64,000 nt of DNA from Tenebrio molitor (GCF_963966145.1 NC_091050.1:12338001-12402000), one strand, 5' to 3'. Shown: positions 14,201-28,600, counted from the first letter of the stretch. Made by a program: numbers and translations. Notes: generated by a model from the letters alone, not told the origin.

Positions 14201-17200
14201 TCTTTATTATCGCTGTCGTAAATGTACGACGCAATAAAATCTGTTCACCTCGCTCTGACATAAATAACAATATTTACCGAGATATGCACTTTTGCATGTC
14301 GTCCAGATAAGAGCGCATTCCAACGGAGTTTCGCCTTTTTCCAGGATCGAACGAAACTTCCGGATGTCGATTTCGCGCCCTTCGCGATGAACAGGTTGAC
14401 ATTCCGCGCGTTCTTCGCCTCGCCCTTCGCCCTTCGAAATTCGCCGCCTAATTCAGCGTCGTTTGACACTATTTAGTAAACATGTGATGCGGATGAATTA
14501 TGTATCGGCTTCATGTTTTAACATGCCGACTCAGGTCGGGATTAAGTTACACCCGTCTAGATAGTTCGGAGCATAACTGTACCTATGTTGTATAGTAAAA
14601 TGCATAATGGATGAGGGCCCTTTCGGGCTTATGGACTTTTATCAAGTTTAATTGGGTAAATGGCGATGGCAAACACGAAACGTCACCATCAAAGCCGGAC
14701 TGCGAAATAATCGAAACTAATTACGGAAGAGTCTGCTGAATTAGGAATTTGTTTTAATTGCAGAGGTGGAGGCGGCGGCCGCTGCCGATTACCGCGGCAC
14801 GCCGAGGATCGGTTAGCGCCGATAAAAAGCCCAATAAAGTCGATCCCGAATTTAAATCGACACTGTTTTTGCGGCTCTTCGGCCGCCGATGTCCCCCAGC
14901 CCCCAAGACGACGCGTCGGATTCGCGGGGGCGGTCCTGTTGCTTCGCACGTTCGATATTCCTTTCGGACAGTTCGATTCACACTCGAAATAAATTTATCG
15001 GTATTGTTTGCAAATTAGCCTGTGACATAGGCAACCAGATATACAACTCACAAATCTGGCCCCATAAAAACTACAAAACTGGGATTACGTGCGCGATAAA
15101 ATGAACGAAATATGCACATTCACATGCACCGAATATTTTCAAATGTGCATTTAAAAGTCCTGTCCGGTGAGCTCGTGTGTTTAATAAAGTTATACATATT
15201 TACACAAACGTTTATATCTCGCAATAACACATTTACACTTCGAGTATTGTACTATTGTAGCAGAGGTTGTTCACCACAATTTAGGTGGCGTAAATATCGT
15301 TCTTGTAATTGTTGAGTTAGGATCAAGTCTTATTATTGTTTCTTTCTGATCATTACCAGTCGTGAGTAATGACGAACTTGGAAAGGTTTCTTTACAAGAC
15401 CGAATTGTGAGCGGTGATTTAACGAGTATTCGTTTACCAACGGAAATTGATTTCTAACTTCTTCAGCAACTCAATTTATTCACGAGCTCTGAGCAAATGT
15501 TGCGAACGAAATTTGGGAAAAATATTTTGAAACGAGTCGTCGATCCGGTTCGGAGCATTAACAAACACGGCAGTATGTTTGATTATTATTATTATTTATT
15601 GTCCGCGATGCAGGAGCTATCAAATTGTAGATGAAAAATTGTTTGACAACGAACGTACTGTTCGGTGGAATTTATGCTTTATTAAAAGTGGGTAAAATGG
15701 AGATGGGATCGGTAATAAAATACCTCTGTGAGGAGAGCTTGTCGCCGCGAGAACGATGTGAGAATGTGGGTGAAGTGAATTTCTCTATCAAAGGTTAATC
15801 GGATACACCGGCACTGTTGTGACACAAGAAAACACTGATTTGATTCAGGATGTGGTTCTCACGAAACAGTGACAGCGAAATTTACAAAAGAAGATAGCAG
15901 CTCTGTAAATATTTTCAACCGCTTCAATAGGAATGTTATCGCGAAAGATTTTTGGCATTCAGATGGAGTGCTTTATGCTGATAACACTTTTCCACAACAA
16001 ATAATAATGGGTGGTCTTTGTAGAATTTGACGCGGTGAATTCAAATCTGGAATCTTTATCGCGAACCATTTTTGCGGAATAACGAAAAACGCTTTTGTGA
16101 GAAAACACTCTGAATTAAAAGATGTATTCTTATGCTTGTGAGAGTAGGTGACAAAATTTTACAACCAACATGCTTCAGTTCCTTTGGCCCATGCAACAAA
16201 TATGACAAGTGAAGCTTTCAGTACTCGAACTATTGCCAGAAGGTTCGTGCCGTAGCAATATTGATGGAGCTTTAAGACAGTTACACAAAGTTTTGTTATC
16301 TTTATGTGAAGGGGTAGCGGAGCGAGGGGCAGTCAGTACAGCAGGAAGTAATAACCTAGAAGAACAGAAATGGTAATACAAACGCGGTAACTTTTGGTAG
16401 GCAATGAAAAAAATTTGTTCATGAGTAAAGTTGGAGCTGTTATAATTTGATACAAAAGCAATGAATAAAGATGGGGACGGGACTTTCAGAGGAATTCTTC
16501 TTACGTTAATGACGCAAAAATAAAAGAAGGTGTTGTTGCGGGACCTTCTATGTATTTGGAAAAATCCCAAGGACGCTACCTTCAAAACCAAACTTAGTGA
16601 GATTGAAAGCAGAAAACATTTGAAAGCGTTTCTTCACTTGAATCGCTTATTTGAAAATTTTAAAGTATTTATTTAAATACAGATTATTAAAAAACCGATG
16701 TAAATGGTAATTTTGATTAGACCATTAATTAGACCATTTTCGTGGGGTTTAAATCGGAAGATTTTTGTTTCCAACTTACATAATGAACATTTTTGTACAT
16801 AAATCAATTTTCATAAATTTATGTGAACGTGTTGAGCCATTAAGAGTAATAATGTATTTTCTAATTACTAAGATTGAAGAAATTGATATGTTTTTGTTTA
16901 AGTGGAAAATGGTAACAAATGCAATTTCTTCTTTAAAGGAGAAAAAAAAAAGTGTGCTTAAGACCGCACGACAGAAGTGAAAACTTCTATGATGCTCGTT
17001 ACTAATTTTAAGTATGTACCTATTCCTACTTATTCTATAAAAAATATATCATTATGGATGATAGTACTTGGAGGAATAAGGAGCAAGGCATAAATAATTA
17101 ATATTATTTAAATCCAATGCTGTTTTTAAATAAACATCAAAAATCTGTATTTTTCAATAGAAACTGCAAATACGTCCGCTTTTAGAGGTACACTCTGGCG

Positions 17201-17248
17201 AAATTTGTGAGGTTAGGTTTGGATGTTTAAGTTTTATTTTCTTGACGA

Positions 17249-17271
17249 TGATTGATTGATTGATTGATTGA
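17249..17271. repeat. (ATTG)n microsatellite
   Basis: Five tandem copies of the tetranucleotide GATT lie in a row here, in otherwise ordinary AT-rich DNA. Confidence 0.85.
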
Positions 17272-17431
17272 ACACAACATAAGTTTTCCTCTTCACATTT
17301 TGCTACACAAATTTTTCCAATAGATGAATTGCTGAAGCCATATAGTTAAGAATTACGTATTAAATCCTACATTCATCTGTAAACTTACAATATTTGTCGT
17401 GTCTTTATCGTTTATATTATATAAAGCTATA

Positions 17432-17601
17432 CAGGGTATTTTACGAGTGATAATGCGCCTGACGGAATAATAAATTCAACCCACAATACATTTTCAAAAA
17501 AAGCCGGACATTTTAATGACAGTAGCCAGCTTTTTTCGGAAAAATAGTGTGGGTTGCATTTTAAATTACGTCAGGCTTTTTATCACTCGTGAAATATCCT
17601 G
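17432..17601. mobile_element. 170-bp fold-back MITE
   Basis: The left end CAGGGTATTTTACGAGTGAT pairs with the right end ATCACTCGTGAAATATCCTG. Pairing also extends inward (AACCCACA with TGTGGGTT, AAAAAAAGC with GCTTTTTT), so almost the whole element can fold into one imperfect hairpin. TA flanks both ends (17430-17431, 17602-17603). Confidence 0.85.
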
Positions 17602-17663
17602 TATACAGTTACTCCTGCAGCTCTGCACTGAGGTCAGTCAGGATCAGGTCACAACACAACGTA

Positions 17664-17910
17664 CAGTCGCGAGCAATAAATTTTGGCCCTCAAGGTCATT
17701 CTTTGACGCAATCGAAAATGGTCCATTGTAAAACAGTCGTAAATATCATAACTTATCATCATGTTGTATGACATTAATTGTCATTTTTTTCTCAATTTTT
17801 TGACACCTTGTTGACGTGAGCATAATCAGACAGGGAAATTTTTTAAATTTGTGACAACCTAACCAAATTTTGAAATGACATTGACGACCAAAATTTATTG
17901 CTTGCGACAG
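17664..17910. mobile_element. 247-bp MITE with CAGTCGC(G/A)AGCAATAAATTTTGG ends
   Basis: The left end CAGTCGCGAGCAATAAATTT is mirrored by CCAAAATTTATTGCTTGCG at the right, with one change near the tip and one inside. TA lies outside both ends (17662-17663, 17911-17912). The interior is AT-rich and non-coding. It lies only 60 bp from the fold-back element at 17432-17601, which suggests repeated insertion into the same region. Confidence 0.8.
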
Positions 17911-19688
17911 TACAATGAAAATTTAAAATTGACAAGTGACGCACAGTTAATTGTTTTTCGTTCGCTGCACTAAAAAACTCGACTTCCTTGATTTCAGCTT
18001 GCCGTGTCGTGCTGCGAACGATTTTACCGTGTCGCATGAAACTAATTCACTGCCCGGGAATAAAATGTATGTGGCGCGCCTAAAGAAGTTTTCACTTCAA
18101 AAATCGCTTTACAAAAGGTTTTATTGGAACTATTTTAAGGAGATATTAGAGAGTCATATTTATCATTTCTTAAAACTTTCACCGCCTTCATCCTTACTTC
18201 AAAGACACAAAGACGAAGTAAACACATCTGAGACAATATTTTATTCAACTTATCAGGATCCGATTGCTGCGGAATCTCAACGTTGATATTTTGTCACAGA
18301 AGTAGGATTTAATTCTCCATTCTGCAACAACGAATTTGCGCCACCGACAAAGGAAATATCTTTCTCTTGCCTGTGGCACCCTTCGAAGACACCTCCGAAA
18401 CTGTAACGATTGTGTCTTGGAAGTTCGCATTAGCGCGCCCTTCGATTGTTCCGCGACGTTAATAATTTTATGGGCACATACATATCAGGAATTTGTTTTC
18501 GGTGTCGGTGAGTGCAGAGCAAATAGGGGGAGAACCGAAACCTGCAAATGTAACATTCGCTGCAGGTTGTTCCGATGGCAATTTAATTATTCAAGCGCTC
18601 TCTACGGTTTCACCAACAATTATTTCAATAATGCAGCGTTCAAATCGCTGCCGATAAATTTCAAATATTTACGTACACACCTTTAATTGGTAGAAGTTTT
18701 TGTCGGCGCGCACAATAAAATCATGGGGTCACATGTGCATTCACCACCGCCGGCTTTTTGCCCCATTTGACAACCACACGGCGATAAATTTCCCCATCGC
18801 AGTGGGGCCCGATCAAAAGCATAACAAATAAATGAACGCGAAATGATGTTGCGACATGGACATAAATTCAACTATGAAGCTAACTCCGCTACATTTTCGA
18901 CTAGTTTGTGCGTTATTAAGTTGGAGGTTGGTTGTTTAACACATTTCCCTCCTCGATGGAATTGGATGGATACGTCATGTCGAGTTTGGAAGCTGTGAGA
19001 AAATTGGGTGTATGCGAAATTGCTTAAAAGTGAATAAGGGGTATTGCTCGCGCATACTTCACCCTTTATGGCATTATCAATGTGTTCGGAGAGCACGTTC
19101 CGCCACATTTTCCACAGAATGCGGCTCGCGTCGCGGCCGTTACGCTCCAAATGGATTCAAGAGAGGCTAAATCCGGCAATTGCCATGCCCCGAAGCTCTG
19201 ACGCTCACGCTTGCCAAATCTCTCGATCGCCCCGGATTTCAGGTATCAAGAAAAGATTTTTAAGAATTGTTTCAATTGCATTTGTACTTGGTGACGCGAC
19301 GATCAGTGGCGGCGCACGTTTTATAAGGTAGTTACGCCACTGGGTCTGATCGCAACAGCGCCCCCTGTCTTGAGAAACAGCTGTCAAGGTGCATGTCGTC
19401 CTGCCGCCAGAGGGCGCTCGTCGCTCTTGATCCATCGTCAAATAAACGAATTCCGCGGAATCCGTTTGATCTTTTATGTACGTTAACGAATTGCTTTATG
19501 TTCGGAACAAACATTTGATTTCCTGAGACGAGTGCCGAGGTTATTATTGCGCGAATTAGGTGGCTCGTCCTGCGGGCGACAGTCGCTTTTTCTCCAATTA
19601 AACGGAACGAAAGCCGCCGACGAGAGAGGAGCGAAAGGGGCCGTTCCACCTGCCAGAAAGACCGAATCGATTCGTCGTCTTGTTTCAG

Positions 19689-22600
19689 GTGCAGCGCAAC
19701 TGCGGGCCGGCCACGTTCGTGAAGAGGAAGGACCCGCCGGCGGACGAGACGAGCACACCGCCCCCGGCCACCTCGAAACCGAGGTCGACCAGCGCCAGGT
19801 CGTACGGCTCCCTTCCGGAGACACAGCTGCTGCACTTCCTCACCTCCATCGCCAGGACGAGGGGGTTCTACGGGAATCTGGCGGATACGTTGTGTCAGGA
19901 CGAGAACTTCGCCGAGCCGAGGGATCAGAGGTGCTGGAACGGAGAGAGGATCGCAGAGTAAGTTGCTCGGGGGGTCTTATCGCCACGCCGGAGGTTCGGA
20001 AGTGTCGACGTTGACATTAAAAGGGAGCTGAGTCAGGCTGGTCAGGACCAAAAAAATCCAACGATAAATTAATGTCGGAAAAGAAATCGACCTTTTAAAA
20101 GTTTCCAAATTCCAAAAAAAGTCGTCAATGTGAGAATGACATAACCCTTCTGTTACTTTAACATAATGCTTTGAAATTTATGATTTTATTACATATTATA
20201 AATTTAAAAAGGTTACAAAAAAATGTTGTGTAAAAATTATTTTGAATGGATTTTTTGGTGTTTAATGTTTTTCATCCCTTGTGTAATTATTGCCCTCGCT
20301 GTGCTCGTCCAAAAAAAATATACTCGGGATGAAAAGACGCACTTTAGTCCCTCGTGTTACAAATAACTATTCTGAGTGTGATTTTTGAATTTTATTTACA
20401 CTTTCAAATCATAAGGATTTATTACACTGTTAAATTAATTACTGTAGAGGCTTCCGGAATTAGCTCCGGACCATCAGAGAAATGTGTCATTGCCCACCCT
20501 GTTTACTATTATTAGATACTAAGAGTAATTAAACTGTAATCATCATAAAATGGATTTAAGTAATGAGTCAGATAATTGTTTAATGGAGTCACTATTTTTC
20601 AACACTGCAGTGATGAATCTTAAAGTTTCACAACTTTATGATACGGTCCAGTTGTTAAGAAAACCGAAGGAAACCACATGCTTTACTGTAATTGTTTCAA
20701 AGAAGATCCATTAGTGTTATAATAATTTTTTTTGTGCAGTTTTGTTCCGGAAGTAAATAAAAGAAATCGATTGCGCCGTGTGTCGTCTTTGGTTGTCTGA
20801 AGTGTGACTAAACGGATGAAATCCGTGTTGATGGCGCAAAGCTTGATTTGGAATATCGTCACTCCGAATAATAAAATGATTAGAATTTAGAATCGCGTGC
20901 GCTCGGGCCGCACAGTTTGCCGGCATTGTGTTTTTCCAGGCGGAAAATGTTCGGTTGTGCGACTGCAGATATCTGGAGAAATCCCAGATTTGCGACGATA
21001 TTCAAACGAGAAAATAAATAAGTTTCACGATATGGCGGATGCACTATGAATCCAATATGGTGCGCTTCCATTGAATTTCAAAAGAACAACTCGATTGTTC
21101 GGTTACAAACTTCACCGAGAGCCGGCGGAGTGCCGCATTATTGGGGTTTCTCAGTCGGATTTATTATAAACCCATTGGAAACGACAGCTCTGAAATACGT
21201 ACGGGAAGATTTAATTTGGGGATGAGATTGAAAGTAAAAAAAAACGCCAGGGACGAACCTACGTTGTGGAAATTTGAAATTTCGCTCCGACTTGAATTAT
21301 TTCCGCCCCCTGCAGCGCGACCCACTCTAAACAACGTAACAATTTATCATTATTACAAAAAAAGTCTGCCTCTGGAGATTTTCGCAGGTTTTTTTTACCC
21401 TCCTCTGACGTACCGTTATGCGTATTTTATTCTCTCCAGGGTTCCGCGCCGAAATTAGCATCGCCCGCCGAATCAGACAACCAAGGCGGCAGATCGATCA
21501 TTATCCGTTCGGAGGGGCGGCTTTGCGATGCACTTTCACGGATCTTCTGTTTCAGGTACACCAAGACGGTGGTGGACGTCGGACTGGACATGCAGAAGTA
21601 CAACCCCGAAGTGAAACCCATGACGAATCTGCAGAACGTTGATCCCCGCGTCGCCGATCTCGTTGACAAATTGCGACATGTTCATCATGTAGGTTTTCCA
21701 CCCCCGTTTCTTGTTAACCTTTATTACCCTTATTTAATTGACACCGCCATACGTCTCCATGTATCACCCTTTGTTTTAATCGACTTTTATCCCCGGGCCC
21801 CCTTGAAAAACGACAATAAATCACCAAAGTGTAACAAACAAAAACAAAATGGAGACAATTATGACAGATCATCGAGCGCGTCCTCGCGATAGCCAGAAAT
21901 CATTGAAAATAACGATTGCCGAGTTCAGAATTGTCGAATAGATTCTCTTAACTCTCTTAGATTTGGAGAAACTATTATTTATTACGCAAAATTCCGATTT
22001 TTAAAAGTTGTTATTTGACAGATGTCACTTGATTGACAGTTAGAGGTCTTTCTGGCCATCGGAAACGTGGTCCATGTGTTACTGTTGCTGCAGTTTTTGT
22101 TTATTATTATTATTAATTATAATTATTACATTTAAACGAATACGAATAAAGTTGAACGAAATTTAAAGCCCTCGGAGTACCTATTTTACGAGTTTGTGTA
22201 CAGATGTCGTCGCTGTTGCTGCTTCCGACAAAATCAACATTTGCTTTAAAATTGTCTACAGAGAGGGTTGCGCGATCACTTTGAGCCAGTCATGATTTGA
22301 TTTATTGATCTTTATTTCTTTATTTGTTTGTTGAAACGATGCAAACACCAGAAAAGTATTTGCTTGTGTTGCGTTTGATCGGAAAAAGTCTGCGTACAGT
22401 TAGGTTAACGCTAGACCCGACGCGATGCACCGTGAAGATGCGAATCGGCGTCAATTATTATCGATTATCGCGAAAGTGTTCATTAGTAACGGAGCGATCG
22501 GTTAACTTGCAGATGGCGATGTCGTCGTTAGGATCCAGCGGCGCCGAAGTGGATTACATGCAGAGAGACGGCGTGGAGGGTTCCGGTTCCGGAAACGGCG

Positions 22601-22875
22601 CAGATTTCGAGGATAACGACGAAGAATACAACACCAGAGGGTCGGGATCGGGCTACGGACCCATCAGTGAGGGTATTGTAGTTTTCATTGGTGTGTTTCT
22701 CTGACTGATTGGTTGTTTTAAAGGGGAAGAAGACTCGCGGAATATCAATCCGATCTTTTCGAAGGGCGGCAAGTCGACGATGCGGCCCCCGACCGCCCCC
22801 ACAGGAGAAGCATCGACCGTGAAGTCTTCGCTGCTCGTATCCGTCGTCGCCGTCGCCCTCGCAAGACTATACTAA
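19689..22875 (+). CDS. dally: Glypican of the GPC3/5 class, 3' part (dally), four exons
   Basis: Exons are 19689-19957, 21556-21688, 22513-22666 and 22724-22875. All boundaries are AG/GT and the phases agree, giving 235 residues plus a stop. Glypicans are GPI-anchored heparan sulfate proteoglycans; Dally shapes Wnt, Dpp and Hedgehog signalling at the cell surface. The first exon carries the conserved CWNG motif preceded by FYGNLADTLC. The second holds a helix ending LVDKLRHVHH, continuing into MAMSSL, as in vertebrate GPC3/5 rather than GPC4/6. The third carries two SGSG heparan-sulfate attachment clusters beside acidic runs. The last ends in a hydrophobic tail (SLLVSVVAVALARLY) typical of a GPI-anchor signal. 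The N-terminal cysteine-rich core is absent; it must lie in exons left of this window or unrecognised within it. Class assignment to dally rather than dlp is by recalled similarity. Confidence 0.9.
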
Positions 22876-24270
22876 AGACTTTTACGATAAGGATAATTAG
22901 ACTTTAAAGTGAGAATTTCTTTTTGTTTTTGGAGGAAGTGCAGAGGAAGATTTTTCTATATCGTTGTTGACGTTGACGGGCTCCACTTTACGACGAGATC
23001 GGAGGCGGAGCGGGCAGATTTAGGAATTGGCTGTTTATAAAAATTGAATATTTATTATTGTATGTAATAGAATATCTAGTGTCGCGATCTAAGTGTAAAA
23101 GAACAAGTGTTTAGGACCCCCATCCGATTTCCCCCATCACTGTAAATAGTTGGTTGTTAGCGTAAATGATGAGACTGTCTGTAGGTGTTTAGGGTTTTAT
23201 TTTTTAACGAGTTGCCAATCTAGGATGACGCTTCTTGCCTCCCCGGCAAATTGTTTGTTTCATAGTCTGCTCAAACTACCCCAAACGGTTGGACTGATGC
23301 ATGGATCTAGTCTGAATGCCATAATAATGTTAGTTTTCGCACGTCGTCCTCACATGGCTCCATTCGGTGGGGACCCGGCGCTCAGGACGCTTCGTCGTAT
23401 CTCGAGGTGGCAACTATGAAACAAAACGTATCGTAGACTAATAATACCGTTCCGTTTTGGTCCCTGGTTCGGACGAAAATTTCTGATTGACAGTCAATTG
23501 TTCGATCCTTTTGATTGTTGACGTATTTCAAAAATACAAATGTCTTTCCAATTGAGTAGCGGTGCAAAGTAAAGTGTCGAGCTTTATTTTGTCGGTAGTT
23601 GTTCGCGTGGTTTATGCAGCAAACCGTGGAAACAAGAGTGTGGGAGCGAGTGGTTGTGTGTAGATATGTAGTTTTATAGAAATATTTGTATTCTTTAAAT
23701 TATTTTGAGAATTGTCTGTGATTGAACTACTTTATTATTTAATTAATTGTAAAATTTAAGAAACCCAAATTATTTACGACTATGGAAATTTGTTAAAGAG
23801 GAAATAAAAAAAGAAAAGCGTCTGTTTTTATAAAACAGAGTGATTGGTCCTTATCTTTGTACAGTGCAAGTTGAATTATGGCGAAAGTATATAAGCTAGT
23901 TATTGAGAGAGTTATACATATAGGATTCTTAATATGTTATCGCTGACACAACTTCAGTGCATAATGTGTAGATAGAAGCTATAATATTTAGAGATAATCA
24001 AGGAGTTTCAATTTCTAAGTGTTTTTAATAATTTCCGCTTTTTGCCATCACGTTTCGTTCTAATAATTATTGTATTTTGCATATCATGTTAAGCAATAAG
24101 TCCGCAAGGAACAACCCTATTTCGAACATATGTATTTAAATTAAACGCTCACTAACAAAAATTTCGCATCGAAATTCGATTAACTAATTACTAGTCTTAG
24201 AGTTATGTTTAAATATGCAATTTTTATTTATAATTATTTGTATTATACGCATCTATTTTGGTAGAATAAA
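22876..24270 (+). other. Probable dally 3' UTR
   Basis: This follows the dally stop codon at 22873-22875. AT-rich sequence without a coding frame runs on past candidate polyadenylation signals AATAAA at 23803-23808 and 24265-24270. The actual cleavage site cannot be decided from sequence alone. Confidence 0.5.
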
Positions 24271-25671
24271 TTCATAGCTGCCTTTTTTAAAGCGACACTG
24301 CTTATACTCCAGTCACCTCCACCTGCGCAAATGTTTTGATTATAAAGTAAAAAAAAATATGTTTACGATCCGGCGGAACGTTGGAATCATTCCAACAATA
24401 AATTTATCACGTTTGACTCACCCAAAGAAAACTAACTCGACCACCTCATCTCGAATTAAAACTGTCACCCGATTAAAATCCCCAATTCCCGTGCTCGACT
24501 CATAAATCCTGACAACTGGTCGAGATCAATCTCGCAGCCGCCGGCCGATATTAAGGCACGTCGTGTTATTAACAGATGATGGATGGATTAGATTAATTGA
24601 TTGGCTCGCGGCTCCGTTTCGATTTTTAATAGAAACATCATCCCCAGGCGGATTTTATTGGATTGCGCTATCACGACACGGAATTCCTTTGCATCGAAAT
24701 TTTACGGTGCAGCTGTTTCGGGAACAAATAAAAATACCGCACGAACATCTGCCGGTTCACAATAAAAGCACTTGTTGTAAATTTCTCGTTTATGCGCCGA
24801 TTTATGGCTCCCTATTAGTATTAATAACTTCTCAGTTACGGTCGCCATCACGACGGGGGTCACCCGAGCTTTATTATGGATCGGCGTGTAATTGAAACTC
24901 TACAGTCTGAGCTTAACCCCAGCTCGATCGCTTTTATAATCAACCTCGTCCCAAAAGTGCGTACAATGGTGAAAGGAAGTGTACAACGTCCGATGAGAAA
25001 GAACAAGGTGGACGTCATCGACCGAAAAAACATCGCAATGCGTTCGTTGTTTCATAAATTGTTGATACAATTTGAATCGTTAAATTCGTTATGTAGCAAT
25101 TTAAAAAAGAATATTTAAAAATATTGTTGCGTGGTGGTAGGCAATCCACAATACACGTGCGTGGTGAGAGTTGCCACCCTAACAATACTGGTTTCGGGTC
25201 CCGCTTTGTGGAGAGGTGAGATGCAACAAAAGTTGACAGTTCTTCTGGAGGATTGATTGTCTTTTGTGGTGTTTGTTGTCGTTCGGTTGGGTATTTTTGG
25301 GATGAATTTGTGAATTTTGTCGGGTTGGGGTGACGTTTCGGTGTGTTGTTTGAATTTGGCGGTCGGGAGACGCATGCGCGCCCTGGCGGCATAGCCGCAA
25401 AGGATGGTAAATTCATCTGTCTGTCGATCTCTGTGGCAGACAGTAGAAGGGTGCGCCGAGCATGTTTCATGTGTGTGTAGTGCAGACAATTTTTTTTGTT
25501 GAAAATGTGTTTTATACCTTAAAAGTGTGATATTAGTGTTAGAGCAGCCAATCGCCACCACTAACTGTAATGTGTTTCATACGTTTTCCCGTGTACACCT
25601 GAATACACACACACACAACACAAAAACCCGAGTGTTTTATTTTGGTAATCAGTTGAACAACAAAACTCAAA
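24271..25671 (+). promoter_or_regulatory. dally-msn intergenic region, with msn promoter and 5' UTR
   Basis: No coding exon is visible. The msn start codon at 25672 is preceded by the favourable context CAAA before ATG. The stretch from about 25.1 to 25.67 kb is richer in G and T and probably holds the msn start site and 5' leader, with a short (AC)n run near 25609-25618. I cannot place the transcription start. Confidence 0.4.
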
Positions 25672-28600
25672 ATGGCGCATCAAATGCCCCCATCGGTGAA
25701 CTGTTCGCTGGACGAGATCGACCTCACCACCCTCAAAGTGAGTATTGGCCCCGATGGCACCGTTTTGCCATCGGTGCTCGTCAGCCGGCCATTTTGTTCC
25801 TGCCGAAATTTTTTCTTCTATGTAAACATGTCATCTTATTTTGGGTGTGTGTGTGATTCATTTTTGCGCGACACGCATTCTCGATCGCAATAATACGAGT
25901 GCATTGTCCTTGCAGGATCCCGCAGGAATATTCGAACTGATCGAGGTGGTCGGCAATGGGACCTACGGACAGGTTTACAAGGTAGGAATTTTGGCCACGA
26001 GATGTGTCATCCGGCTTCCCATGCAGAAACAATAGCCGATCATTTGCATTAACAGCCTCCTGCGTTAATAAGGCCTTTCTAAATTGGCTAAGGCCGATTC
26101 ACACCCGCCCAACCCGAGCGTTGTTGTCAAACATGTCGTTCGGTTATCTCCCCGCCGCTCGCACAAGAATCCGCCGCCGTCCATCAATTAAATTCTGATT
26201 TGTATTTTCTCGACGATTAAAAACTGCCATTGTTCAGAGTCACAGCCTGCGATACGGTTTGACAACCGAACAAATATCGATCGCAGCCTCCTAGATCGTC
26301 GCTCCTCGGCGAATTGTCAAACGTTTCGACCTTTGTAACAACGCACGCCGAACAAAGCGATCGTCATTGTTTGGACCAGGCCCTCGGGCTCCACAACAAC
26401 ATCGAGACCTCCCCGCAAGGTGTTAACTCATTCTTGGGATAATTCTTTTTTTATCGGGACGCCCACGTAACAATTTTCATGGACGCCTTTGAAAGTCAAT
26501 AACAACGAAATTGGTCAATAAATTGCGCAAATACAACCGTAATGGATAAAAATTTCACTCAAATATTTAGATTAGATGCGTCACGTGACTAACACAATTT
26601 TGAGAATCGATTAAATGAAGTGATCCGCAGGAAATGTCTTTATCGTGTGTCTTTGTAAAAGTGTCCGGTTTTGACTCAGTCCAGATACGAATCATTTCTG
26701 TTAGGTGTACGAGGAATTGTAATCTCACAGATACGTATACAGTGAATTCTTTGTAATCCGAAGCACATGTTTGTTATCTATGGTGTTGCCACAACAAGAC
26801 TTGTGAGAATTACATCGGATAATTCAATGGAGCGACACCGACCGACACGTTATTTTTAACCTGGCACATTTTCCCAAAACCTGCTGACATAATCCCCAAA
26901 ACGATCGCTTGTTAATGAACTTTCGACAGAAACAACTTGATGGATAAGTTACGGAAACAAATGTTGCCAAACAGCAAAAATAGAACAAAATCTGAGATGT
27001 TGTGTGCTCAAGACGTCAATATTTGATGTTTGCCGATGGTAGATTTGGATAAAATTGAAAACGTTTGTGTTTAACGGAATGGTGTTTATTCGTTTTGCGT
27101 TGGTCGCACTGTCAAGATGACAGGACCTATCGGAATGAGCACCTCTTGGACCTGTTATTCAAATATTTATTCGGTGCATCCCAGATATAATCTCTTCGCT
27201 GAACTAGTGCGGTGTTATACCTAGGTGACCGCACAGACATTCTGCGAAGTGCTTTAACCCAGCTGTCAAGATGACAGAATGGACAGCGCCGACGGATGAA
27301 TACCCAACTAATAAATTGTCAATTCGCACGGGAATGTTCTTCGATTTTACATTTTTGGTTATTAACAAATGTTTCGATTTGTTTCTAGTTGGGTCGATGG
27401 TCGTCTTTTATTTGCGTTAGATAGTCGTGAAAGAGCGATAACAGATACCTAGTGTGGCTGTTGCAGATAGCGCCAATGTCATGCTAAACTAAATAATTCG
27501 AACGAGACGACGTTTTGTGTTGAAATCGCGCATAAACCTGAAAAACATCAATTTCGAATGACATTTTACTTCCTTATTTGCGTTTTATTGGCAACAATTT
27601 TGTGACGGAGTCAAGTCAGAATCACACGTGTGCTGAAGCAGCTGAAAATCGTGTAAAGTTTCAGTGCGTCGCCGTTCGAGATATTTCTTGCTTTGCCGGG
27701 ACGGCAAGTTCATAAATTGTAAAATTTGCTTCGGACGAGGTATTCGCGTGGGGCTAGTTCGGGGTGAAAGTGACCCCAAAACCGAGCCACCCTCTCGTGC
27801 TCCGGAATTTCCGAATTTTCAGCTCGCGTGCGAACACGACGTCGGTTACATATTCAATGGAACGTGACGGCAATCTCTTAAATCATTGGGCTTGGCGTTT
27901 TAATAATAATCAATAATTTCCTTTACTTGCTCCATTATAACGCGATTTCCATAATTGACGGAGAGCGAAGCCGAAGATTAGACAGAATAGAATGTGTAAT
28001 TTTTTCGGGTGGGAAAAATCCCTCGTACGCCCCCCCGATCAATAATTTCCCATTCCGAAAATAGACCGATCTAAAGTGGACATTGTTAACGAGATTCGTG
28101 AAAAAAGAGGTCGGAATTTATCTTTACGAGAGGACACCCGTTTGATGATAATAAAATGTCGGAACACGGTGTTGCGACACGCCTCTACGTCACGCCTAGG
28201 TTTCAGTTGTTGCTGAAAAAAATTTATGCCTTCGCTGCTTCATAAATTATTGATGGTTTCGTTTGTTCTATTTATACCGGAGACGTCTGCTTAATTAAAC
28301 TCGAACACGGTTTCAATTTATCGCGGATTAAACTGGCCTGGTTTCCGTGCGGACAAAAACCACCCCAGAAAGGGGCCCAACGGGAAATTCTTGCTTCTCA
28401 CTTCACCGACACGATTATTTAATATTTTAATGAAACGCTCGCCGCACTGCTTGGTTCACCGTGTAATCACCAGTCAGTCCATTGATGACGACGATGTTTT
28501 GCTTTACAGTTAACCGCTGAGAAATTGTCTTTTATTCTTTGCTAATCGAGCCGTTTACGCCGACATATTTTTTCTCTTGCGATTTACGATCGATCCCACT

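Larger units (their letters stand above)
1..19688. other. Non-coding stretch upstream of the first visible dally exon
   Basis: I find no exon here with both credible splice sites and family similarity. Most of it is AT-rich, with many TAATTA-type motifs, broken by CpG-rich patches at about 2.0-3.4, 7.2-7.9, 9.9-10.3 and 12.4-14.2 kb. The patches give overlapping open frames on both strands, as expected from base composition. The first dally exon seen begins at an acceptor and at a point deep inside the glypican core, so this stretch is probably a long dally intron. It could also include an unrecognised upstream exon. The repeats inside it are listed separately. Confidence 0.6.

Noticed and set aside
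16175..16591. 138-codon minus-strand frame and a 55-codon plus-strand frame over the same DNA
   Set aside because: Both look like chance in AT-rich DNA; no family resemblance and no splice context.
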